Assembly: GCA_963619325.1 (NCBI GenBank)
Contig: CAVEVQ010000004.1
Span: 1 to 64,000, forward strand
Length of the DNA stretch: 64,000 nucleotides
Direction: 5' to 3'
DNA from: UBA1181 sp963619325
Lineage (GTDB): Bacteria; Bacteroidota; Bacteroidia; Bacteroidales; Paludibacteraceae
Within the stretch, counting starts at the first letter, position 1; every line of letters starts with the position of its first letter. A program made the translations under genes and the position numbers. Of this stretch, positions 8,850-17,158 are shown in pieces. The notes beneath the pieces were generated by a model. It did no database searches, was not told the origin of the DNA, and was given only the letters and a program-made list of their open reading frames with translations.

Positions 8850-8870
8850 AACCTACTAAGTAAGTAGGTT
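8850..8870. promoter_or_regulatory. Perfect inverted repeat AACCTACT-N5-AGTAGGTT, candidate sulfur-regulator operator
   Basis: Eight-bp arms (AACCTACT at 8850-8857, AGTAGGTT at 8863-8870) flank a 5-bp centre. The site lies about 20 bp upstream of the metY -7 box, over the -33 region. Its size and symmetry fit a dimeric winged-helix regulator such as the Rrf2 protein encoded 2.7 kb away. Confidence 0.5.
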
Positions 8871-8894
8871 TTTTATAAAAAAGATGAAAAAAAG

Positions 8895-8930
8895 CAAAAA
8901 AAAAGGGGTGGATAAAAGATATCCACCCCC
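8895..8930 (-). terminator. Rho-independent terminator of the frd operon
   Basis: The stem has 10-bp arms GGGGTGGATA (8905-8914) and TATCCACCCC (8920-8929) with loop AAAGA. On the minus strand it is followed by about ten T residues. It lies 25 bp past the frdB stop. Confidence 0.9.
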
Positions 8931-8954
8931 TTTCATTAGACAATATACTACATA

Positions 8955-9710
8955 TTAATCTTTCAACTTAGCACACAAGAACTCACGATTCAAGCGAGCG
9001 ATGTTGCTGATAGAAACATTCTTAGGACATTCAGCCTCACAAGCACGAGTGTTTGTACAGTTACCAAATCCAAGTTCGTCCATCTTAGCAACCATTGCTT
9101 TAGCACGACGAGCCGCCTCAATTTTACCCTGTGGCAAGAGAGCCAACTGAGAAACCTTTGCAGAAACGAACAACATAGCAGATCCGTTCTTACAAGCGGC
9201 AACACAAGCACCACAACCGATACATGAAGCAGCGTCCATAGCCTCGTCAGCAATTGGCTTAGGGATAGCAATCTCATTAGCGTCTGGCACACCACCTGTG
9301 TTAACAGAGATGTAACCTCCAGCTTGCATAATCTTATCGAACGCAGAACGGTCAACCATCAAGTCACGTATAACAGGGAATGCAGCCGATCTCCAAGGTT
9401 CAACAGTGATAGTCTCACCATCCTTAAACTTACGCATGTGCAACTGGCAAGTTGTAACGTCCTCATCAGGTCCGTGAGGGTGACCGTTAACAAACATTGA
9501 ACACATACCGCAAATACCCTCGCGGCAGTCGTGGTCGAACACAACTGGCTCTTTGCCTTCCTCAACCAACTGCTCGTTCAACACGTCGATCATCTCCAAG
9601 AATGACATCTCGGTGGAGATGTTCTTCATATCATATTCCTCAAAGAATCCCTTCTCCTTAGGACCTCTCTGACGCCAAATTCTTAATTTGAAACTTATAG
9701 TATTATCCAT
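8955..9710 (-). CDS. frdB: Fumarate reductase / succinate dehydrogenase iron-sulfur subunit
   Basis: This is the electron-transfer subunit that passes electrons between the membrane quinol site (FrdC) and the flavin of FrdA at the inner face of the cytoplasmic membrane. The 251 residues contain all cluster ligands. The [2Fe-2S] cysteines are Cys62, 67, 70 and 88 (DCREGICGMC ... TTCQL). The C-terminal ferredoxin domain has Cys163, 166, 169 and 173 (SCIGCGACVAAC) and Cys218, 224 and 228. It is last in frdC-frdA-frdB, 5 bp after frdA, followed by a clear terminator. In anaerobic Bacteroidales this complex normally runs as quinol:fumarate reductase; that direction is inferred from lineage, not read from the sequence. 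Confidence 0.95.
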   Translation of the reverse strand: MDNTISFKLRIWRQRGPKEKGFFEEYDMKNISTEMSFLEMIDVLNEQLVEEGKEPVVFDHDCREGICGMCSMFVNGHPHGPDEDVTTCQLHMRKFKDGETITVEPWRSAAFPVIRDLMVDRSAFDKIMQAGGYISVNTGGVPDANEIAIPKPIADEAMDAASCIGCGACVAACKNGSAMLFVSAKVSQLALLPQGKIEAARRAKAMVAKMDELGFGNCTNTRACEAECPKNVSISNIARLNREFLCAKLKD

Positions 9711-9715
9711 ACGAC

Positions 9716-11674
9716 TTATTCTTTATAGTTACGTGTTTTACGTTCTGTGAACTCATAATCCAATGCTTCTTTCAAGCACTCAGGATCTTGGTTTTCACCC
9801 ATGTAGTGCCAGCATGCAACGTATGAGAATTTGTCATCGTGACGCAAAGCCTCACCCTCAGCAGTCTGGTGTTCTGAACGGAAGTGTCCACCACAAGACT
9901 CCTCACGGTTATAAGCGTCAATAGACATCAAGTAACCAATCTCAAGGAAGTCTTCCAAACGAAGTGCCTTCTCCAACTCGGTGTTCAAATCGTCTGCTTT
10001 TCCAGGGATGAACAAGTTGGTGTTGAACTCTTTCTTCAACTCCTTAATTTTCTTCATTGCAGTCTCCAAAGACTCCTTTGTACGAGCCATACCAACGTAC
10101 TCCCACATAACGTGACCCAACTCTTTGTGGATAGAATCAACAGAGCGTTTACCATGGATGCTCATCAATCTCTTGATACGTTCGTTAACGCCCTTCTCAG
10201 CCTCAACGAATTCAGGGAGATCTGTGCTCATACGTGGAACTTGGATTTGGTCTGCCAAGTAGTTTTGGATAGTGTATGGCAATACGAAGTAACCATCAGC
10301 CAAACCTTGCATCAATGCAGAAGCACCCAAACGGTTTGCTCCGTGGTCTGAGAAGTTGGCCTCACCGATTGCGAACAATCCCTTGATGGAAGTCATCAAT
10401 TCATAATCAACCCACAAACCACCCATTGTGTAGTGGATAGCAGGGAAGATCATCATTGGCTCCTCATATGGATCGTGGTCCATAATCTTATAATACATTT
10501 GGAACAAGTTTCCATATTTCTGAGAAACTACGTCCTTACCCAAACGTTGGATTGCATATTTGAAATCCAAGAATACAGCCAAACCTGTTGCATTTACACC
10601 GTAGCCAGCATCACAACGCTCTTTAGCAGCACGAGAAGCAACGTCACGAGGCACCAAGTTACCGAATGCAGGGTAACGACGCTCCAAGTAGAAGTCGCGA
10701 TCCTCATCTGGAATATCATTAGGACCAATCAAACCTTTTTGCAATTTCTCTGCATCCTCTTTCTTCTTAGGAACCCAGATACGACCATCGTTACGAAGAG
10801 ACTCCGACATCAAAGTCAACTTTGACTGGATATCTCCATGAACTGGAATACAAGTCGGGTGAATCTGAGCGTAACAAGGGTTTGCGAAATAAGCTCCCTT
10901 CTTATAAACCTGAACAGCAGCGGAACCATTTGATCCCATTGCATTAGTAGACAAGAAATAAGTGTTTCCGTAACCACCCGTACCGAGAACGACTGCGTGT
11001 CCGAAGAAACGCTCGATTTTACCAGTAATCAAGTTGCGGGCGATGATACCTCTAGCGCGGTCTACACCGTCTTTATCCTTAACGAGGACAACATCCAACA
11101 TCTCGTAACGAGTAAACAACTTGACCGTTCCCTTCTTAACCTGACGGCTCAACGCAGAGTAAGCGCCGAGGAGCAACTGTTGTCCAGTCTGACCTTTAGC
11201 GTAGAAAGTACGAGAAACCTGCGCACCACCGAAAGAACGGTTGTCAAGTAATCCTCCATATTCACGAGCGAAAGGAACACCCTGAGCGACGCACTGGTCG
11301 ATAATGTTGTTAGATACCTCAGCCAAGCGGTAGACATTTGCCTCACGCGCACGATAGTCACCACCCTTGATTGTATCATAGTAGAGACGGTAAACGGAGT
11401 CACCATCATTTTGGTAATTCTTAGCGGCGTTGATACCACCCTGTGCTGCGATTGAGTGAGCACGACGAGGAGAATCCTGAATACAAAAGTTCAACACATT
11501 GAAACCAAGCGCACCCAATGAAGCGGCAGCCGAAGCACCAGCCAAACCAGTACCAACGACAATCACATCCAATTTACGCTTATTTGCAGGGTTCACCAAC
11601 TTTTGGTGATCCTTGTAGTTCGTCCACTTTTCCGCCAACGGACCTTGTGGAATTTTGGAATTTATTTCAGCCAT
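9716..11674 (-). CDS. frdA: Fumarate reductase / succinate dehydrogenase flavoprotein subunit
   Basis: This is the catalytic subunit interconverting fumarate and succinate with covalently bound FAD. The product is 652 residues from ATG at 11674 (MAEINSK); an in-frame TTG two codons earlier is an unlikely start. FAD-binding GTGLAGASAAASLG lies at about 40-53, the flavin-linkage region HSIAAQGGINAAK at about 74-86, and a second nucleotide segment is GTGGYGNTY. HPTCIPVHG and a C-terminal Arg/His-rich catalytic region are present. The length is that of Bacteroidota/epsilonproteobacterial b-type enzymes (about 650), longer than E. coli SdhA or FrdA (about 590-600). It follows frdC by 52 bp and precedes frdB by 5 bp. 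Confidence 0.95.
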   Translation of the reverse strand: MAEINSKIPQGPLAEKWTNYKDHQKLVNPANKRKLDVIVVGTGLAGASAAASLGALGFNVLNFCIQDSPRRAHSIAAQGGINAAKNYQNDGDSVYRLYYDTIKGGDYRAREANVYRLAEVSNNIIDQCVAQGVPFAREYGGLLDNRSFGGAQVSRTFYAKGQTGQQLLLGAYSALSRQVKKGTVKLFTRYEMLDVVLVKDKDGVDRARGIIARNLITGKIERFFGHAVVLGTGGYGNTYFLSTNAMGSNGSAAVQVYKKGAYFANPCYAQIHPTCIPVHGDIQSKLTLMSESLRNDGRIWVPKKKEDAEKLQKGLIGPNDIPDEDRDFYLERRYPAFGNLVPRDVASRAAKERCDAGYGVNATGLAVFLDFKYAIQRLGKDVVSQKYGNLFQMYYKIMDHDPYEEPMMIFPAIHYTMGGLWVDYELMTSIKGLFAIGEANFSDHGANRLGASALMQGLADGYFVLPYTIQNYLADQIQVPRMSTDLPEFVEAEKGVNERIKRLMSIHGKRSVDSIHKELGHVMWEYVGMARTKESLETAMKKIKELKKEFNTNLFIPGKADDLNTELEKALRLEDFLEIGYLMSIDAYNREESCGGHFRSEHQTAEGEALRHDDKFSYVACWHYMGENQDPECLKEALDYEFTERKTRNYKE

Positions 11675-11726
11675 AATCAATTAATATCTTTTTTTCATTT
11701 ACATTCTATTTCCTTGTCATTACCGA

Positions 11727-12410
11727 TTAGCCAATGATACCGAGGCTCTTCACATAGAACACAACGACTACAGCGGCAAAACAGATGAAGATGACAGATG
11801 CAACGATATTTGAAATGCATCTCAAACGAGGATACCAAGTCTGATTATTCCATCCGATTGTTTGGAAAGCACTCCAAAATCCGTGAGTCAAGTGGAACCA
11901 GATAGCAGCAAACCAAATAAGGTAGAGAACGCAAATGATTGGATTTGAAAAAGTGCTTTTAATCAAAGCAACACCATTAGCAAATTGTCCTTCATACTCT
12001 GCAGTGGCTCCCATTATCTCTGGCAACTGCATCTTAGCCCAAAAATGAGTCAAGTGAAGAATCAAACCTAACACGACAATCAAACCTAACACGAACATGT
12101 TACGTGAAGCCCACTCAACCTCAGATGGCAAATTATGGGAATCATAAGACTGATCTCCACGAGCTTTCTGATTGCGAAGTGTCAAAATAGAAGCGAATAC
12201 GATGTGTACAAGGACACCGGCCGCCAAAATTGCCGTTCCTACCAACGCATACCAATTCGCACCCAAGAACTCACATATCATGTTGTACGCATCCCCACTG
12301 ATGATGGCGACAGCATTCATTGACATGTGAAAAATTAGAAACAGAATGAGAAAAAGTCCTGAGATGCTCATAATCAACTTTCTCCCAATGGATGAATCAA
12401 TTAACCACAT
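11727..12410 (-). CDS. frdC: Fumarate reductase / succinate dehydrogenase cytochrome b subunit
   Basis: This is the membrane anchor carrying heme b and the quinone site. The 227 residues contain five predicted transmembrane helices (about 12-36, 52-76, 104-122, 155-175, 198-222). Candidate heme-ligand histidines sit inside helices: His28, His69, the HLTH pair near 118-121, and HLTH near 173-176. A single five-helix, di-heme type anchor is the Wolinella/Bacteroides arrangement, as opposed to the separate C and D anchors of E. coli. It is first in the frd operon. Confidence 0.92.
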   Translation of the reverse strand: MWLIDSSIGRKLIMSISGLFLILFLIFHMSMNAVAIISGDAYNMICEFLGANWYALVGTAILAAGVLVHIVFASILTLRNQKARGDQSYDSHNLPSEVEWASRNMFVLGLIVVLGLILHLTHFWAKMQLPEIMGATAEYEGQFANGVALIKSTFSNPIICVLYLIWFAAIWFHLTHGFWSAFQTIGWNNQTWYPRLRCISNIVASVIFICFAAVVVVFYVKSLGIIG

Positions 12411-12530
12411 AAGTTTTTGAATTTAAATGAATATTTTTATGTTTATAGTTTTCTTCAAATACAAAATAACACCTACATCAGCATAAGATATAAGGAAACA
12501 CTTTCATGCTTACAAAATTAGAAAAATTTC

Positions 12531-12544
12531 AGGTTTTAAAACCT
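12531..12544. promoter_or_regulatory. 14-bp palindrome AGGTTTTAAAACCT
   Basis: This is a perfect palindrome in the divergent promoter region, about 120 bp upstream of frdC and 175 bp upstream of the kinase gene. It could be an operator for either; the regulator is unknown. Confidence 0.35.
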
Positions 12545-12687
12545 ATTGCGAAAATAAGAAGATTTTCAAGAATCCATCAACTTTGAAGGAAAACTTTTTG
12601 TTGAGATTTTTCGTTTTTTTTGACACTTTGTTATATCTCTTCAGGTCCATAAAATCAATACTTATCCTTGATTTCATATTTTTAAAT

Positions 12688-12695
12688 TACATTTG
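12688..12695 (+). promoter_or_regulatory. Putative -7 box (TACATTTG) of the kinase-like gene
   Basis: An exact TAnnTTTG match lies 23 bp before the ATG at 12719. A TTG at 12668-12670 is 17 bp upstream and could serve as the -33 element. Confidence 0.55.
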
Positions 12696-12718
12696 CCGTC
12701 AAAAAAGAACATTTTTCT

Positions 12719-13489
12719 ATGGAAATCGTTATAAATCCAAAATATTCTGCGCTTTCTTCATTCATTCATAGCGTTCCAGACATTTTTGAAAGAGAAGGAG
12801 TAACCATCTACAAAGCCAGAAATGAAATCAAAATATATGATGTGGAGGATGAAGAAAAAGGAATACATTACTCACTCAATGTAAAATCATACAAGATACC
12901 TATCTTTATTAATCGAATCGCATATACTTTTTTCAGGGCAACCAAAGCACGCCGTGCCTACGAATACGCATTAAAGATCATCTCCAAAAATGTAACGACA
13001 CCAGAACCTGTCGCTTTCATCGAAGAGAAAAGACATGGACTTCTAAACCGCTCGTTTTTCATCTGCCTACACACACCATTAGATGGCAACATGCGCATTG
13101 CCTCAGAAGAGAAGAACTTTGAAAAAATAAGAGCAGTAACAATTGCATTTGGTAAATTCACCGCAGAACTTCACAAGAAAAACATCCTTCACATAGACTA
13201 TTCTCCAGGTAACATTCTTTACAAGAAAAACAACGATGGAACCTTTAATTTTTCTATTATTGACATCAACAGAATGAAGTTCTGTAAGGTGAATATGGAA
13301 ACAGGTTGCAAGAATTTCTGTAGAATGTACGCGCCCGACGTATTCTTCACGACTGCAGGCAAAGCATACGCCGAAGCAATGGGTTACGACGAAAAAGCAT
13401 GTGTCAAACTCATTATGAAGTACAGAAAGAGAGAATGGATTAAACGCGAGCGACGGTATCGATTGAAAAAACTATTTAAGAAAAATTAA
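12719..13489 (+). CDS. Lipopolysaccharide core / Kdo kinase-like protein (WaaP/RfaY family)
   Basis: This is a likely sugar kinase acting on the lipopolysaccharide core on the cytoplasmic side. The 256 residues show the kinase fold. A catalytic-loop motif HIDYSPGNIL lies at 158-167 (HxDxxxxN, with Asp160 as the probable base and Asn165 as metal ligand). IDINRM at 181-186 stands in for DFG, and a Lys-rich beta strand near Lys53-Lys59 is a candidate for the ATP lysine. The C-terminus is strongly basic (about 220-256), consistent with membrane or LPS association. It is a single-gene unit with its own promoter. The phosphorylated residue (Kdo, heptose or another sugar) cannot be told. Confidence 0.82.
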   Translation: MEIVINPKYSALSSFIHSVPDIFEREGVTIYKARNEIKIYDVEDEEKGIHYSLNVKSYKIPIFINRIAYTFFRATKARRAYEYALKIISKNVTTPEPVAFIEEKRHGLLNRSFFICLHTPLDGNMRIASEEKNFEKIRAVTIAFGKFTAELHKKNILHIDYSPGNILYKKNNDGTFNFSIIDINRMKFCKVNMETGCKNFCRMYAPDVFFTTAGKAYAEAMGYDEKACVKLIMKYRKREWIKRERRYRLKKLFKKN

Positions 13490-13523
13490 TCTTATTTTCA
13501 AACACAATTTGAGGAAAATAAGA
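13490..13523. terminator. Hairpin between convergent genes
   Basis: Perfect 10-bp arms TCTTATTTTC (13490-13499) and GAAAATAAGA (13514-13523) begin right after the kinase stop, in the gap to the convergent glycosyltransferase gene. It is AT-rich with no long T-run, so its efficiency is uncertain. Confidence 0.45.
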
Positions 13524-13570
13524 CCCCATTAATTTTCCTACCACCTCTATCTCTATGTATTCTGTCCTTT

Positions 13571-14665
13571 TTATTCCTTTTCAGAAATTCCTAAAGTCTT
13601 TAAATAAAGATTGATATAAGAATCCGTACATTTTTCCCAATTGAAATTGTTTGCTCTTTCAATTATTTTTTCCCTTTTCTCTTCTTTATCGATTAGGAAA
13701 TCAGCCAATCCATCAGAAGTTTTCTCTGCCATCTTCTCGGGCTTTAAATCATCGTAGTAGTAAGCACATTCACCACCAATCTCTGGTAAAGATGTTAAAG
13801 CAGATAAGAAAACAGGCTTACCGAAATGCATCGCCTCTATAGGAGGAAGTCCGAAACCTTCACACAAAGAGGGAAAAAGAAACGCTTTACAATGACGGTA
13901 TAATTCAGCTTTATCCTCATTACTGACGTGATTCAACATAATTACATTATCCAGTCCCCACTGCTTTTTTTTCTCCATCAAGTTCTTTGCGTATGCTGTG
14001 TTAAGATTTCCGACTATGACTAATTTTTCATTTGGAAGATAACGCATCATCTCGACCAACAAATGCACATTCTTCTTTGGCATTAAACTAGAGATATGGA
14101 ACAAATAATCTCCATCCTTAAGATTAAATTTCTCGAATTGTCCATGAACATCACACAAATCGGTAACCCCATTGTAAATAACACATCCATCTGTTAAGGG
14201 AGAGAACACGGACTCCACATCTGACTTTACAAAGTGGGATATATAAGAAACATCTGTACAATCTTTCAGATGTTTCTTAAATCTTCTCATATACCATTCC
14301 AACTTAGTTCCTTTTTTTTCGTACATAAAGTTTATGTCATGAATCGTCAGCAAGCTATGATGAGAAGAACAAATATATTTTAACCGAGTCATTTGATGAA
14401 TCAAATGAAAACAATCCGATCTATATAAATATCGATAGAAGAACCTACACAACGCATTCGATTGAAATATTTTGTATTGAACACTTTCACCAAAACAACC
14501 TTTAAAATTCTTTGGAACAAGAAAAGTAAACTCAACACCATATCTTTCTTTCAAAAGTGTCGCTTTTTTTGAAATATGTAAACCCAATTGATAAGCAAAC
14601 TCTCCCAATCCAACATTTCTATTACTTATATCAAATAAATATAGCGTAATGTTTTTATTATTCAT
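13571..14665 (-). CDS. Glycosyltransferase family 4 (GT-B)
   Basis: It transfers a sugar from a nucleotide-sugar donor to a glycan or lipid acceptor at the cytoplasmic face of the membrane. The 364 residues fit GT4 enzymes. The C-terminal donor domain has SSLMPKKN (about 190-197) and the hallmark FPSLCEGFGLPPIEAM (about 265-280) with its E-x7-E pair. The N-terminal domain has HSLLTIHDINF (about 104-114), as in mannosyl/glucosyl transferases of this family. It lies on the minus strand 21 bp downstream of the glycerate kinase gene and converges on the LPS-kinase-like gene, suggesting a surface-glycan role. Donor and acceptor are unknown. Confidence 0.88.
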   Translation of the reverse strand: MNNKNITLYLFDISNRNVGLGEFAYQLGLHISKKATLLKERYGVEFTFLVPKNFKGCFGESVQYKIFQSNALCRFFYRYLYRSDCFHLIHQMTRLKYICSSHHSLLTIHDINFMYEKKGTKLEWYMRRFKKHLKDCTDVSYISHFVKSDVESVFSPLTDGCVIYNGVTDLCDVHGQFEKFNLKDGDYLFHISSLMPKKNVHLLVEMMRYLPNEKLVIVGNLNTAYAKNLMEKKKQWGLDNVIMLNHVSNEDKAELYRHCKAFLFPSLCEGFGLPPIEAMHFGKPVFLSALTSLPEIGGECAYYYDDLKPEKMAEKTSDGLADFLIDKEEKREKIIERANNFNWEKCTDSYINLYLKTLGISEKE

Positions 14666-14686
14666 TTTTATTCGTTTTTTTAGTAT

Positions 14687-15586
14687 TTATAAACAAATAC
14701 GATGATCTGAGCTAATATTAAAAAGCATATCCGCTCTATTAGGCATCTCCTTCAATATATGGCGTGTCAGTCTTTCATAATGAGAGATAAAACGATGTAA
14801 ATCATTATCACTCATCACCCGAAGATTTGCCTCTCCCTCCGTTTTCATTCTCAATTTTTTTTCTTGCAGTGCACGCCATTCATAGACTTTTTCAAAAGTT
14901 GGCACTTTCAACATCACCAATAAATCAATCTTATCAAAAAAAGGACGATAAACGTCTTTCAGTTGATTATTGACGTATCGACGCCACACACAATAGGGAT
15001 CCTCATTTCTCTCTAAGTCATTGATAGGAGTAATCAACTCGGTTTCTTTCTGCTCTACTGCACCAACAAACCAACCGTCAAAAAGTATCACATTAGGACG
15101 ACCTACAAACCTATCCCACTGGTCTGCAGGATAAGGATCATCGATTGCCTTGTCGAAACGAGGAATAATAGTTTCTGTCTTTGAAGAAGCATGCGAAAGT
15201 TGGTCTATTACCTCTGCACAAAACTTCACATTATGCGTTCCAGGCACACCCCTCGTAATCAACAAAGGATGAACATCCTTTGCCAATTGTTCTCTCTGCG
15301 CACGTGAAAGATAAAAATCATCAATACTAAATCGAGCAACTTTCATTCCATATTGATATTCCAAAACTACTTGAAGAAGCTGACAGAAAGTTGATTTTCC
15401 TGCACCTTGGGCACCATTTATTCCAATAACTTGCGTGTTATCACGCAGATTCAATCCCATTGTTATAAGCTTTGCCATTGGAATATACACGCGATCCAAA
15501 TCTTCCATCAATACATCTCCAAGCATAAGTTCCTTGAGTTTACGCTTAAATGCAATACGTAATTCTTCTTCTTGGATTCCAGCCAT
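14687..15586 (-). CDS. D-glycerate 3-kinase-like P-loop kinase (GLYK/YggC type)
   Basis: It probably phosphorylates D-glycerate (or a related small molecule) with ATP. The 299 residues carry a Walker A motif GINGAQGAGKST (55-66), SIDDFYLS (about 92-99) and the signature LLITRGVPGTHN (about 107-118). FDGWFVGA (about 160-167) follows. This motif set is that of the plant-type glycerate kinase / Tda10 / YggC group. It sits between a thioredoxin-fold protein (upstream, 10 bp) and a glycosyltransferase (downstream, 21 bp), so all three may be one operon. Whether it serves central metabolism or supplies a phosphoglycerate for glycan decoration is open. Confidence 0.85.
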   Translation of the reverse strand: MAGIQEEELRIAFKRKLKELMLGDVLMEDLDRVYIPMAKLITMGLNLRDNTQVIGINGAQGAGKSTFCQLLQVVLEYQYGMKVARFSIDDFYLSRAQREQLAKDVHPLLITRGVPGTHNVKFCAEVIDQLSHASSKTETIIPRFDKAIDDPYPADQWDRFVGRPNVILFDGWFVGAVEQKETELITPINDLERNEDPYCVWRRYVNNQLKDVYRPFFDKIDLLVMLKVPTFEKVYEWRALQEKKLRMKTEGEANLRVMSDNDLHRFISHYERLTRHILKEMPNRADMLFNISSDHRICL

Positions 15587-15596
15587 AAAGCAACAT

Positions 15597-16985
15597 TTAG
15601 TACGATTTGAAAATTTTCTGTAACAACATTCTTAGTTCATCGGTTGGTTCTGCCCCTTTAGTCATCAAGAAGTGTCCGTCCTTATCAATCAAGAAAAAAC
15701 TTGGAACGCTTTCTATAGCGTATATTTTCTTGATGAAATCTGAGTTTTCTGTGTAAAAGAACCGCATTTTTCCACTATATCGATGAACCAACTTTGAGAC
15801 CCTTTCAGGCGTATCATAAAGTCCGACGTTAATAATCTCAATATCTTTTTTAAAATCATTTTGGAAACGCAATAAAACCTCCAAGTCTTTTTGCGTTTGA
15901 TTAATCATTGAGTTTTCAAAATTCAAATAGATAAACTTTCCAAAGAAATCGGACAATTTATATTTTTCTCCTTCTACATCAATTAAAGTGAAATCGGGAA
16001 CAGGCGATCCTATGTACATTGCAGAAGCACTGTTCAAAACATAAGTCAGCAAGTCCCTATTTCTCGGATTAGCAATACCAGACCCAATTTCTTGCAACAT
16101 TTCAATAACCTTAAACTGATCAAATTGCTCTTGGTTGAGTAAATCGTATAACAGTTTAACAGCCACCAACTCTCTCAAATCTTTATCTGTAATCTTGTAG
16201 CGATTTTTCAACACTGCAAAATACATCTTAACATTTCCCTCTTCGATAATCCTTTGAAAAGTCACATATTCCTCACGTTTTCCAACCAACTGAGAAATAA
16301 AATTTTCAAAAAGATTATTGAAAATATCCCAAAAAGCAGGATTTTCCTCTTCTACACCTAAATTATTCAGTCGAACGATAATGCTATCCTGATAAACCTG
16401 CGGAGTTGAATTGAAGAGAAGAAGAAAACGATATTCCATAAACTTCGCCTCATAGTCATCCTCATAAAGGTCATTGAAAATCTCTTTCATCTGATTGATG
16501 GAACCAAGAATAGAATCAACCCTTGAACCATATACCAAATGCTTCATTGAGTAAAAGTCGAAAGCATCTTCAAATTCCATCAGTTTATAATTGAGATCCG
16601 AGGATTTCAATCCAACTATTTCAGATAGAATATCGGTAGGTTTAAAAAAGGGATCTAATTTTTGGGCAAGCGTTCTTTCCGAATAAGAAGGAATTCTTAC
16701 CTCATAGTTTTTACCTGGTTCTATGAAAAGAAAAGAATTTTCCGTTTCCATCGGAATGAAAACCTGTTGAGTTCTATCTATATCAACTTTAAAACAAAAT
16801 CTACCAATAGAATCAACAAGACAAGAATCTAAGGTCTGAGTAAGACCAACGATTTCATCCAACTTTGACTCCAACTTTAAATGTTTGCCTGCATACGACG
16901 ATTCGACACCATAAATGGTGGTAACTTTGGCTACGCAAGAAAAGGCATAAGCCAAAGAAAAGTACAGTATAAGCAGTTTTCTCAT
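15597..16985 (-). CDS. Exported TlpA/redoxin-fold protein lacking the CxxC motif
   Basis: The 462 residues start with a signal peptide (about 1-19, ending SCVAK); the lone Cys there is not followed by a typical lipobox. The first about 320 residues resemble the DUF4369-like N-terminal part common in Bacteroidota thiol-disulfide proteins. The C-terminal about 140 residues are a thioredoxin fold: SPVPDFTLIDVEGEKYKLSD, then FIYLNFENSMINQTQKDLE where the active-site CxxC should be, and cis-Pro context ESVPSFFLID. With both cysteines absent (MINQ region), disulfide exchange is not expected. It may be a structural or binding relative. It is first of a possible three-gene minus-strand operon. Confidence 0.8.
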   Translation of the reverse strand: MRKLLILYFSLAYAFSCVAKVTTIYGVESSYAGKHLKLESKLDEIVGLTQTLDSCLVDSIGRFCFKVDIDRTQQVFIPMETENSFLFIEPGKNYEVRIPSYSERTLAQKLDPFFKPTDILSEIVGLKSSDLNYKLMEFEDAFDFYSMKHLVYGSRVDSILGSINQMKEIFNDLYEDDYEAKFMEYRFLLLFNSTPQVYQDSIIVRLNNLGVEEENPAFWDIFNNLFENFISQLVGKREEYVTFQRIIEEGNVKMYFAVLKNRYKITDKDLRELVAVKLLYDLLNQEQFDQFKVIEMLQEIGSGIANPRNRDLLTYVLNSASAMYIGSPVPDFTLIDVEGEKYKLSDFFGKFIYLNFENSMINQTQKDLEVLLRFQNDFKKDIEIINVGLYDTPERVSKLVHRYSGKMRFFYTENSDFIKKIYAIESVPSFFLIDKDGHFLMTKGAEPTDELRMLLQKIFKSY

Positions 16986-17040
16986 TACAACAAAGTTTCA
17001 AATACAAATTTAAAATAATTGTATGAGATAAAACGGATTT

Positions 17041-17074
17041 TTGAATAGGGTATTTTTATAGACATCCTATTCAA
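17041..17074. promoter_or_regulatory. Inverted repeat TTGAATAGG-N16-CCTATTCAA upstream of cotH-like gene
   Basis: Perfect 9-bp arms (17041-17049 and 17066-17074) are separated by 16 bp. The right arm abuts the -33 position of the TAAATTTG promoter at 17094. It looks like a two-half-site operator; it could equally be the 3' end or 5' region of the divergent redoxin gene. Confidence 0.4.
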
Positions 17075-17093
17075 TGTAGTTAGCGACTTTTCG

Positions 17094-17101
17094 TAAATTT
17101 G
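17094..17101 (+). promoter_or_regulatory. Putative -7 box (TAAATTTG) of the CotH-like gene
   Basis: An exact TAnnTTTG match leaves a leader of about 50 nt before the ATG at 17159. It shows that the TTG at 17099 cannot be the start codon, since it lies within the promoter. Confidence 0.55.
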
Positions 17102-17158
17102 TTGAAAACAATTCCTACTGTAAGGAAATACTTACATTTAACTTACAAAATTAATACC

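Larger units (their letters stand above)
12411..12718. other. 308-bp divergent intergenic region between frdC and the kinase gene
   Basis: It holds the 5' regions of frdC (minus) and the kinase-like gene (plus). A 14-bp perfect palindrome AGGTTTTAAAACCT lies at 12531-12544 and a TACATTTG box at 12688-12695. For frdC only an imperfect box (TGTATTTG, minus strand, about 12460) is visible. No ORF or RNA gene was recognised. Confidence 0.6.

Noticed and set aside
8250..8867. 205-codon plus-strand open frame opposite metY
   Set aside because: It lies antisense to the strongly supported metY gene, has a Cys-rich nonsense-like composition and no family resemblance; a shadow frame.
8905..8929. TTATCCACC (minus strand) as a DnaA box
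   Set aside because: It is one arm of a clear terminator hairpin, with no cluster of further boxes and no dnaA gene nearby.
9884..10351. 155-codon plus-strand frame opposite frdA
   Set aside because: Shadow of the frdA coding sequence.
15296..15311. CACGTGAAA core inside the glycerate kinase gene as a third parS
   Set aside because: Only the right half matches; the left five bases do not fit the consensus, and it lies in coding sequence.
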